From Longimicrobium sp. (GTDB lineage: Bacteria; Gemmatimonadota; Gemmatimonadetes; Longimicrobiales; Longimicrobiaceae), in contig NZ_DATIND010000155.1 of assembly GCF_035474595.1 (NCBI RefSeq), forward strand, positions 178,130 through 242,129: 64,000 nt of DNA, in the 5' to 3' direction. The notes under the pieces were generated by a model, which had not been told where the DNA came from, made no database searches, and saw nothing but the letters and a program-made list of their open reading frames with translations. Within the stretch, counting starts at the first letter, position 1. Every line of letters starts with the position of its first letter. This document shows positions 57,947 through 64,000 of this stretch, piece by piece. The position numbers and the translations under genes were made by a program.

Positions 57947-60358
57947 TCATTCGTAGCGCAGCGCCACCATCGGGTCCACCCGCGTGGCCCGGCGCGCGGG
58001 GATGTACGACGCGGCCAGCGCGGCCAGCGCCAGCACGGCCAGCGTGGCGCCGTAGGTCACCGCGTCGATCGGGCTCACCTGGAACAGGATGATCGTCAGC
58101 AGCGACCCCAGCGCGTATGCCAGGCCCAAGCCGAGGACGAGGCCGATCACGAGCTGGATGATCCCCTGGCGCATGATCAGCCGCACCACGTCGCGCGGCT
58201 TGGCGCCCAGCGCCATCCGCACCCCCATCTCGCGGGTGCGGCGGCTCACGTTGAAGGCCATCACACCGTAGAGGCCGACCGCCGCCAGGACCAGCGCCAC
58301 CGCGCCCATGATCATGAACAGCGCGCCGAACACCCGGTAGAACCAGGTCTCGTCGTCGATCCGCTCCTGCAGCGTCTTCACGAAGTAGATGGGAAGGTCG
58401 GGGTCCAGGCTCGCCACCAGGTTGCGCACCGGCGCCGTCATGGCCCCCGGCGGCGTGCCGCGCGGGCGGATGACCACGCTCACGTAGCGCTGCGGGGCCT
58501 GCGCGAAGGGGAGGTAGACCGATTCGGGCTTCTTGTTGTCGGTCCCGTCGACCCACATGTCCGGAACCACGCCCACGATGGTCCGCCACGGCTCGGTGCT
58601 CTTCGCGTCGCCGAAGCGGAAGCGCCGGCCGACGGGGCTGGCGCCGCCGAAGTACTTCTTCACGAAGCTGCGGTTCACGATGGCCACGGGGTCGCTGGTG
58701 CGCGTGTCGCCGCTGCCGAAGTCGCGCCCCTCGAGCTGCACCTGGAAGGTGCGGAAGTACCCCGGGTAGGTGTTGACGAAATGCGTCTCGGGGTAGTCGC
58801 GCGGCTGCGCGTACGCCTTGCCCTCCACCGCGAAGGTCGAGGTGGGTCCGCCCAGCACCGGCAGCATCCCGGTCAGCGTGTACGACTCCACGCCCTGCAG
58901 GTCGGCCAGCCGCTGGTACAGCTGGTCGAAGAAGCGCACCTGCGCCACGCTGTCGCGGTACACCGTCTCCGGCAGCCCCACCCGCGCGGTGAAGATCGTC
59001 CGCGTGGGAAAGCCGTAGTCCATGTTGCGCAGCCGCGTCACGCTCTTGATGGTGAGCCCGGCGGCGACCAGGAGCCCGACGGAGAGGGCGATCTCGAACA
59101 CCACCAGCGCGCGCGACAGCCGCCCGCCGCGGAAGGACGACGACCCGCGCGACTCGTCCTTCAGCACCTCGTTGACGTTGGCCCCCGAGGCGCGAATGGC
59201 CGGAAGGACGCCCGCCACGAAGGTGGAGAAGAGGGTGATGGCCAGCACGAACAGCAGGATCGGCCCGTCGATGCGGATGCGGATCCAGAACGGCGGCTCG
59301 GTGCTGGCGATGGCCGCGTTGAACAGCTTCACCCCCTCCACCGCCATCAGCGTCCCCAGCACGGCCGCAATCATGGCCATCGCCAAGGGCTCGGTGAGGA
59401 ACTGCATGATCACGCGTGCGCGGCTGGCCCCCATCGCCGTGCGGATCCCCACCTCCTTGGCCCGCATCGCCGCCTGCGAGAGCAGCAGGTTGGCCACGTT
59501 GGCGCAGGCGATCAGGAGGACGAGGAACACGGCGAAGAGCATGGTGCCCAGCAGCTTCGTCGGCTCGTCGCCGATGAACGACCTGGTGTACGGCTCCACG
59601 TAGGCGGTGATGTCCTTGTTGCTCTCGGGGTACTGTGCGGCCAGCCGCCGGGCGATCCCCTTCACCTCCGTGTCGGCCTGCTGCATCGACACGCCCGGGC
59701 GGAGGCGGCCGAACGTGAACAGGTCGTCACCGTCGCCGCGTTTGGCCGGGAGCGGGTTGCGCAGGGTGAGCCAGAGCTTTTCGCTCGAGGGGAACTCGAA
59801 GCCCTTCGGCATCACCCCGATCACCTCGGCCTGCTCGCCGTTCACCCGGATGGTGCGGCCGATGATGCCGCGGTCGCCGCCGTAGCGGTTCTGCCAGATG
59901 GCGTAGCCCAGCACCACCACCGCGGGCGCGCCCACCGCGTCCTCGCCGGGGCCGAAGGTGCGGCCCAGCAGCGGCTGCGCGCGGATGAGCTGGAAGGTGT
60001 TGGCGGTGAGGTACGCGCCGTCGAAGCGCTCGGGCTTCTCGGTGCCGCTCACCGTCATGGTGCCGCTGCTGAACGCGCCCAGCCCCTCGAACGAGCGCTG
60101 CTGGGCGCGGTAGTCGTCGAAGTCGTGCGGGGTGAGGTCCATCTGCTTCTGGTCGCGCGGCGGGTTGGCGCGGCGGACGGCCACCACGCGCTCGCCGTGC
60201 TCGAAGGGAAGCCCGCGCAGCAGCGCTCCGTAGACGATGCTGAACATCGTCGTGGTCAGCCCGATCCCCAGCGCCAGGGTCACGACCGAAAGCGCCGAGA
60301 ACCCCGGGTTGTGGACCAGCTTCCGCGCGCCGTAGCGGAGGTCCTGTAGAAGGCTCAT
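57947..60358 (-). CDS. FtsX/MacB-like ABC permease (ADOP-type duplicated permease)
   Basis: An 803-residue membrane protein with two MacB-core/FtsX units in one chain. N-terminal unit: membrane segment at 20-43 (FSALSVVTLALGIGLTTTMF), periplasmic domain to about 270, then three segments ending near 420. A second unit repeats this (RALVVFEIALSVGLLVAAGL, then a periplasmic domain with AIVNRSFVKKYFGG, then FMIMGAVALVLAAVGLYGVM and TRVDPMVALRYE). This is the ADOP layout common in Acidobacteria and Gemmatimonadota. With the ATPase it probably exports peptides or toxic compounds. Confidence 0.93.
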   Translation of the reverse strand: MSLLQDLRYGARKLVHNPGFSALSVVTLALGIGLTTTMFSIVYGALLRGLPFEHGERVVAVRRANPPRDQKQMDLTPHDFDDYRAQQRSFEGLGAFSSGTMTVSGTEKPERFDGAYLTANTFQLIRAQPLLGRTFGPGEDAVGAPAVVVLGYAIWQNRYGGDRGIIGRTIRVNGEQAEVIGVMPKGFEFPSSEKLWLTLRNPLPAKRGDGDDLFTFGRLRPGVSMQQADTEVKGIARRLAAQYPESNKDITAYVEPYTRSFIGDEPTKLLGTMLFAVFLVLLIACANVANLLLSQAAMRAKEVGIRTAMGASRARVIMQFLTEPLAMAMIAAVLGTLMAVEGVKLFNAAIASTEPPFWIRIRIDGPILLFVLAITLFSTFVAGVLPAIRASGANVNEVLKDESRGSSSFRGGRLSRALVVFEIALSVGLLVAAGLTIKSVTRLRNMDYGFPTRTIFTARVGLPETVYRDSVAQVRFFDQLYQRLADLQGVESYTLTGMLPVLGGPTSTFAVEGKAYAQPRDYPETHFVNTYPGYFRTFQVQLEGRDFGSGDTRTSDPVAIVNRSFVKKYFGGASPVGRRFRFGDAKSTEPWRTIVGVVPDMWVDGTDNKKPESVYLPFAQAPQRYVSVVIRPRGTPPGAMTAPVRNLVASLDPDLPIYFVKTLQERIDDETWFYRVFGALFMIMGAVALVLAAVGLYGVMAFNVSRRTREMGVRMALGAKPRDVVRLIMRQGIIQLVIGLVLGLGLAYALGSLLTIILFQVSPIDAVTYGATLAVLALAALAASYIPARRATRVDPMVALRYE

Positions 60359-60617
60359 GGGTCCGGCTCTGGTAGGGGTGCGGGGCGCGGAGGCGTCCCG
60401 GTCCGGACGGCCGGGCATGGAGGGAGGGCCCGGTCCGAATTCTGGTTTGCGTTGGCCCCTACGGCACCCGCCGCGGCAAGGTTTCGCGCATCACGAAACG
60501 GCCATAACGGGAGATGGAGACCGTCCGCGAGGACCGGCATCGGAGTCCGTGGATATGAAAAAGCGCAGGCGGGACGGATGATCGTCTCGCCTGCGATTCG
60601 GGTCGGGAATTCCGAGG
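60359..60617. other. Intergenic region upstream of the ADOP permease
   Basis: 259 bp; contains the permease promoter region and the terminator of the PIN gene. No gene supported. Confidence 0.45.
60550..60595 (-). terminator. Terminator of the PIN-domain gene
   Basis: Minus-strand stem CGCAGGCGAGACG / CGTCCCGCCTGCG (13 pairs, one G-T) at 60583-60595 and 60564-60576, followed by CTTTTTCATATC. Confidence 0.85.
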
Positions 60618-61058
60618 CTAGTTGGGGAAGGGCGGAACGAAATCGAACCGCTCCACCTTCCGGATCAGCTCGAAGTCGCGGAGGTTGGCCGTGACGAGCG
60701 TGTGCCCGAACTGCCGGCACGAGGCGGCGAGCATCACGTCGTGGATGAACGAGCGGGCGAACTTGCCGGGCGCGATGAATCCGCGGACTGCCAGCTGCCG
60801 CAGGATCTCCCCCGCCCGCTTCCATGTTTCGTACGTCGGGACGATCAGCCGGTTGCGCTTCTCGAAGGGCCGGATGAGCGATTCCTGCGCACGCCGAGCC
60901 CGTTCGGGGCTGATTGCCCCGGCGAGCATTTCCTGAACGACGATGGCGTGGAGGTGCGTGGAGGGGAGATGTGAATCGTAGAATGCCGCGAGCGCCTCGG
61001 CTCGCGAGGGCTCGCGGTCAGCGTCGATGTACAGGTTCGTGTCCAGGATGAACCCCAC
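60618..61058 (-). CDS. PIN-domain ribonuclease, probable VapC-type toxin
   Basis: A 146-residue PIN-domain protein. The acidic residues for metal binding are in FILDTNLYIDAD, VVQEMLAGAIS, SFIHDVMLAASC and TANLRDFELI. It would cleave RNA. The GTG at 61058 is set by the family start (GFILDTN); it overlaps the antitoxin gene by 41 bp, so expression is tightly coupled. A terminator follows. Confidence 0.87.
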   Translation of the reverse strand: MGFILDTNLYIDADREPSRAEALAAFYDSHLPSTHLHAIVVQEMLAGAISPERARRAQESLIRPFEKRNRLIVPTYETWKRAGEILRQLAVRGFIAPGKFARSFIHDVMLAASCRQFGHTLVTANLRDFELIRKVERFDFVPPFPN

Positions 61059-61263
61059 CGGTAGACTCCCCGTCGTCGGCGTAGATGTCGCGGAGACTGT
61101 TCGACCCCGCCATGCGTCGCACGCCTTCCAGCACCTCTTTCTTGAACTCCGCCAGGTCGAGCGATGCGTCGGCCGTTTCGGAGCTCGTTCGCGTTCCGGA
61201 ACTGCCTGGCGCACGCCGGGGGACCCGCGGCGGGTTCAGCATGCTTTTTCTCGGCTTGGGCAT
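61018..61263 (-). CDS. Probable antitoxin of the PIN toxin
   Basis: An 81-residue basic, partly disordered protein (MPKPRKSMLNPPRVPRRAPG; ADASLDLAEFKKEVLEGVRR; NSLRDIYADDGE). The central helix is the likely toxin-neutralising part. No AbrB- or RHH-type domain is clear. It starts at the ATG at 61263. Toxin-antitoxin assignment rests on overlap with the PIN gene and its size. Confidence 0.7.
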   Translation of the reverse strand: MPKPRKSMLNPPRVPRRAPGSSGTRTSSETADASLDLAEFKKEVLEGVRRMAGSNSLRDIYADDGESTGGVHPGHEPVHRR

Positions 61264-61349
61264 GAACCACCCCCGTTTACGTTGTGCAACTCGGAATGTA
61301 GAAAAATCTCCCTGGAACGTCAAGGCCGCACCTGCGCGGCCGATGCTGG

Positions 61350-61733
61350 TCAGGCAGCGGGGTTAGCCGGCCCGATGCGGCTGCGGACGTCGGCGAGGAA
61401 GTGCGGGGGGAGGACGGGCTTGATCAGCACGCCGTCGAACCCCTCGCTCCCCAGCCGCTCGCGGTCGATGGAGAGCGCCATCGCCGTCAGCATCACCACG
61501 GGAATGTGGCGGGTACGGTCGTCGGACTTCAGCTGGCGGTTGGCCTCGCGGCCGTCCATCACCGGCATGGCCAGGTCCATCACGATCAGGTCCGGGCGGT
61601 GCTCCTGCGCCAGCTCCACCGCCTCCCGGCCGTTGCGGGCGCCGAGCGTGCGGTAGCCGTCGCGCTCCAGCATGAGCTGCAGCGCGATGCGGTTGTCCTC
61701 GTGGTCGTCGGCCAGCAGGACCGTTTTCGGCAT
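61350..61733 (-). CDS. Single-domain response regulator
   Basis: A 127-residue receiver domain. Phosphoacceptor Asp in DLIVMDLAMPVMDGRE, acidic pair in VLLADDHEDN, Thr in VVMLTAMALS and Lys in GVLIKPVLP. With no output domain it works like a CheY or Spo0F relay protein. No sensor kinase is nearby. Confidence 0.95.
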   Translation of the reverse strand: MPKTVLLADDHEDNRIALQLMLERDGYRTLGARNGREAVELAQEHRPDLIVMDLAMPVMDGREANRQLKSDDRTRHIPVVMLTAMALSIDRERLGSEGFDGVLIKPVLPPHFLADVRSRIGPANPAA

Positions 61734-61888
61734 CGGGCCGTTGCGGAGATGGTGCCGGGTGTGGTGACGGTACGGGGAAGGTGCCGGCCGCGGCGCCGCC
61801 GCGCAAGCGCAGGTCGGAACGGTGCTCCGAAGCGCAAGAAGGGCGCCGCCAACGAAACAAACCGTACACGCGTTTGCTCCGCAAGCGT

Positions 61889-62461
61889 TTACGCGAAGAG
61901 GTCCTCCTGCACCCCCGGCGCGGCGGGGTAGATGACGGTGCCGTCACCGCGCACCACGGCGTGCTCGGAGAGCCGCGCCGGCGACGCCTGGCCCGGCCCG
62001 ATGATGTCGGCCACGGGGATGCCGCGGGCCAGCAGCGCGTCGGTGATCAGGCGCCGGTGGCAGCGCCAGGGGACGGCCTCGGCGCACATGATCACCGCCG
62101 TCCGCTCGCGGGAGAGCGCGACCAGCCGGTCCAGCGCGTCGCGGAACGGCGGCGTGGCCATGTAGTCGGCGTACGCACGGAACGCATCGTTGCGCCACGC
62201 CGTGTTCGGCGACGCCGCGCCCGCCTCGGAGCTGCGCCGGCCGCCCAGCGCCTCGGCGTGCACGTAGCCGATCCCCGCCTCCTGCAGCGACGCAGCCAGT
62301 GCCGCGCTCCCGAACTGCGGGTGCCGGCGCGAGCCGGGAAAGCGCCGCACGTCGGCCAGCAGCTCCACCCCGTGCTCCCGCAGCAGGGCGATGAACTGCT
62401 CGATCGTGCGGGTGCTGTGCCCGATGGTGTAGATCGTCCGCGCCTCTTCCATCATCTCCAT
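61889..62461 (-). CDS. DUF488 domain protein
   Basis: A 190-residue protein with the DUF488 start TIYTIGHSTRTIEQFIALL, RRFPGSRRHPQF and the cysteine pair in AVIMCAEAVPWRCHRRLIT. Function unknown; some members have nucleic-acid links. Three ATG codons cluster at 62452, 62455 and 62461; I use the first. Confidence 0.9.
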   Translation of the reverse strand: MEMMEEARTIYTIGHSTRTIEQFIALLREHGVELLADVRRFPGSRRHPQFGSAALAASLQEAGIGYVHAEALGGRRSSEAGAASPNTAWRNDAFRAYADYMATPPFRDALDRLVALSRERTAVIMCAEAVPWRCHRRLITDALLARGIPVADIIGPGQASPARLSEHAVVRGDGTVIYPAAPGVQEDLFA

Positions 62462-62704
62462 CCGTCCCGGCGAGCTCCCTCGCTCATCCACAACCGATCT
62501 CCCGGCCCACGGATCCTCCTCCGCATCCTCCGTGAGATCCCCATCTTCTTCCGGATCCATCCCGTGCGCCAGGCCGATTCCGTCCAGAGTTTGTCGATGG
62601 ATGTGGCTCCATCTGCCGAATTCGCTTCGGCTTACCGGCCGTCTGCAACGGCGCGGTGCTTGCATTTCGCCGAGTTGCACCTTGTGGACCCGCGGGAAAG
62701 AGAC
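62462..62704. other. Divergent intergenic region
   Basis: 243 bp between DUF488 and the 77-residue gene. Both promoters should be here; no clear boxes or repeats. Confidence 0.35.
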
Positions 62705-62938
62705 ATGCGAACGCTGTACGACAACGAAGGGCGGTCCTGGCGCGTCTGGCACGTGCGGCCGCAGAGCGGGGTCCTGAAGGGCGCCTCGCCCGAGCTGGCC
62801 AACGGCTGGCTCTGCTTCGAGAGCGATTCGGAAAAGCGCCGCCTGGCCGAGCCGCGCGTGGACTGGGAGTCGATCGCCGACGACGAGCTGCTGGCCCTGC
62901 TCGCCGAGGCCAGGTCGGTCGTCAAGGCCACTGCCTGA
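62705..62938 (+). CDS. Small protein, unknown function
   Basis: A 77-residue soluble protein (MRTLYDNEGRSWRVWHVRP; LANGWLCFESDSEKRRLAEP; DWESIADDELLALLAEAR). Tryptophan-rich N-terminus with a strand-strand-helix pattern. GGGAAAGAG precedes the ATG. No family recognised, but composition and reading frame look coding. Confidence 0.72.
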   Translation: MRTLYDNEGRSWRVWHVRPQSGVLKGASPELANGWLCFESDSEKRRLAEPRVDWESIADDELLALLAEARSVVKATA

Positions 62939-62953
62939 CCGAACGAGCAGACG

Positions 62954-62993
62954 GGAGATGGAGATGGAGATGGAGATGGAGATGGAGATGGAG
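62954..62993 (+). repeat. GGAGAT hexamer tandem repeat
   Basis: Six perfect GGAGAT units (62954-62989) plus a partial seventh. Each unit holds an ATG, all in frame with the downstream HD gene, and a GGAG that looks like a ribosome-binding site for the next ATG. Confidence 0.92.
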
Positions 62994-63086
62994 CGGCGTC
63001 CGGGAGATCCCGGGCGCCGCTTTCGCTTTGGGCCCCGGCCGCGTAATCTCGTCGCCGGACGATCCCCATCTCCCGGAGGCGAACGC

Positions 63087-63518
63087 GTGGCCGACATCGA
63101 AGAAGCGATCCGCATCGCGGTGGAGGCGCACCGCGGGCAGCGCGACCGCGGCGGCGCGCCCTATATCCTGCACCCGCTGCGGGTGATGTTCCGCGTGCAG
63201 ACCGAGGCCGAGCGCATGGCCGCCGTGCTGCACGACGTGGTGGAGGACAGCTCGTGGACGCTGGACGACCTGCGCGCCCGCGGCTTCGCCGACGAGGTCG
63301 TGGCCGCCGTGGACGCGCTGTCGAAGCGCGAGGGCGAGGACTACGACGCGTTCGTGGACCGCGCGGCGGCGCACCCGGTGGCCCGGCGCGTGAAGATCGC
63401 CGATCTGGAAGACAACATGGACGTGCGCCGCACCGGCACCGTCGGCGAGGGCGACGCCGACCGGCTGAACCGGTATCTCCGCGCCTGGCGCCGGCTGACC
63501 GCGGACACGGGCGGCTGA
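63087..63518 (+). CDS. Single-domain HD hydrolase, RelA/SpoT-like (small alarmone hydrolase type)
   Basis: A 143-residue HD-domain protein. The metal-binding pattern is H (AHRGQRDRGG), H (YILHPLRVMF), HD (AVLHDVVEDS) and a later D (RRVKIADLEDNMDVRR), as in (p)ppGpp hydrolase domains. No synthetase or TGS domain is present, so it could be a small alarmone hydrolase (MESH1-like). GTG at 63087 with CGGAGG 7 bases upstream is the best start; a reading frame through the hexamer tract allows a 43-residue extension from 62958. Confidence 0.88.
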   Translation: MADIEEAIRIAVEAHRGQRDRGGAPYILHPLRVMFRVQTEAERMAAVLHDVVEDSSWTLDDLRARGFADEVVAAVDALSKREGEDYDAFVDRAAAHPVARRVKIADLEDNMDVRRTGTVGEGDADRLNRYLRAWRRLTADTGG

Positions 63519-63588
63519 GCGCGAAGGCGGCCGAGGAGCTCATACCGGACGTGGCAATCACCTTTGCATTCCAAACGCACATAGAGAC

Positions 63589-63650
63589 GTCATCCTGAGG
63601 CCGGCCACGCCGTCGTTCCCCTCGCACGAACGGTTGCAGGCCGAAGGATC
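63589..63650 (+). repeat. Dispersed palindromic repeat, copy 4
   Basis: GTCATCCTGAGGCCGGCC, 28 bases, GCAGGCCGAAGGATC. The most similar copy is number 3 at 48934. Confidence 0.85.
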
Positions 63651-63817
63651 TATGGGCGAGGTCGCACGTGCGCTGCCGGATTGCAGGATCAATCCCCCAA
63701 CTCGTATCAGGTGGCGGGTGACCGGGTTCACGGCCGCTGCAAGCGAGTTGCGGCAGGCGTGCTTCTTGCGCCTTCAGGGGCATCCCCAAGCCTCCACCAC
63801 ACCTCTGGAGATTCCCC

Positions 63818-63901
63818 ATGCAGCGCAAGCTCGTGCGCCTTTTCGTGATCGGACTCACCCTCTTCCTGCCTGGATGTCTCGTCGTAACCTGCGGCACCTG
63901 A
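63818..63901 (+). CDS. Tiny lipoprotein, 27 residues
   Basis: Reads MQRKLVRLFVIGLTLFLPGC followed by LVVTCGT and stop. Basic head, hydrophobic stretch and Cys20 in LPGC give a lipobox, and only seven residues would follow the lipidated Cys. CTGGAG is 8 bases before the ATG. A CAGGCGTGCTTCTTGCG sequence (63755-63770) has sigma-54-like GG-N10-GC spacing but matches only part of the consensus. Probably real, but short enough to be chance. Confidence 0.5.
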   Translation: MQRKLVRLFVIGLTLFLPGCLVVTCGT

Positions 63902-63968
63902 AGTATTTGCGCCCATGCATCCGCTCCCGCTGAACGCGGTCGGAGAGCGGGCGGACGGCAGATACGGC

Positions 63969-64000
63969 GGCGGCGCATCCCCGGTCCGGGATGCGCCGCC
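63969..64000 (+). terminator. Hairpin at the window edge
   Basis: Perfect 13-bp stem GGCGGCGCATCCC / GGGATGCGCCGCC ending at the last base; any T-tract lies outside the window. Likely terminator of the 27-residue gene. Confidence 0.6.

Overview
The window is very GC-rich, gene-dense DNA from a diderm bacterium. It has many lipoproteins with lipoboxes, a TonB-plug-type outer-membrane protein, a beta-barrel-like protein and MurB. Several traits fit Gemmatimonadota, class Longimicrobiia, best: pinensin-like RiPP leaders (MKKLxLxxLxVxSF...GTV), Uma2 proteins in multiple copies, heptamer repeats (AGTCCTA, AGTGCTG) between genes, and dispersed GTCATCCTGAGGCC...GGCCGAAGGATC palindromes. This placement is inferred from resemblance, not from a marker-gene search. 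No rRNA, tRNA, CRISPR array, intact insertion sequence or phage was seen.

Layout. 1-9744: a peptide/nickel-type ABC importer operon (two solute-binding proteins, DppB, DppC, DppD, DppF), scarred by nested tandem duplications that left Uma2 genes and broken pieces of dppC and dppD between dppC and dppD. 9855-16504: a small membrane protein, a three-gene operon with two AMPK-type glycogen-binding domains, NfuA, a DUF2167 protein and an RNB exoribonuclease. 16827-25661: a tiny lipoprotein, a TPR protein, a carboxypeptidase-regulatory/plug protein, a two-gene amidoligase system (RLAN-ATP-grasp-GCS2 fusion plus a C39-like peptidase) and an S1C protease with three PPC repeats. 26097-28111: a cyanophycin-synthetase-like protein that lacks the ATP-grasp domain, translationally coupled to cyanophycinase. 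28514-31262: a Gly/Tyr-rich protein and an M28 peptidase.

31465-38653: the arginine pathway argC-argB-argD-argA-argG-argH on the minus strand, with three orphan pinensin-like precursor genes on the plus strand around argH. An argC promoter with two ArgR-like half-sites sits so close to the start codon that the mRNA may be leaderless. 38913-42515: a lipoprotein, a GNAT, a PQQ-type sugar dehydrogenase, YjbQ and a MaoC-type dehydratase. 42634-44050: an ImmA/XRE pair diverging from a zinc-ribbon gene across a perfect palindrome. 44511-48740: a cold-shock protein, MurB, small proteins, a TIGR04282 glycosyltransferase and PnuC. 49118-57050: a Pro/Gly-rich membrane protein, an S9 peptidase, a zinc-ribbon gene behind a textbook sigma-54 promoter, a nucleotidyltransferase toxin-antitoxin-like pair, CsbD, a subtilase and a lipoprotein. 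57180-64000: a MacB-type exporter, a VapBC-like pair, a response regulator, DUF488, a single-domain alarmone-hydrolase-like HD protein behind a GGAGAT hexamer tract, and a 27-residue lipoprotein.

The most unusual signals are: a dispersed two-hairpin element whose two copies differ by compensatory base changes in both stems (13 kb and 18.6 kb); the degenerate CphA-like/cyanophycinase pair; the RLAN-ATP-grasp-GCS2/C39 operon; the RiPP precursors inside the arginine cluster; and the duplication scar in the dpp operon.
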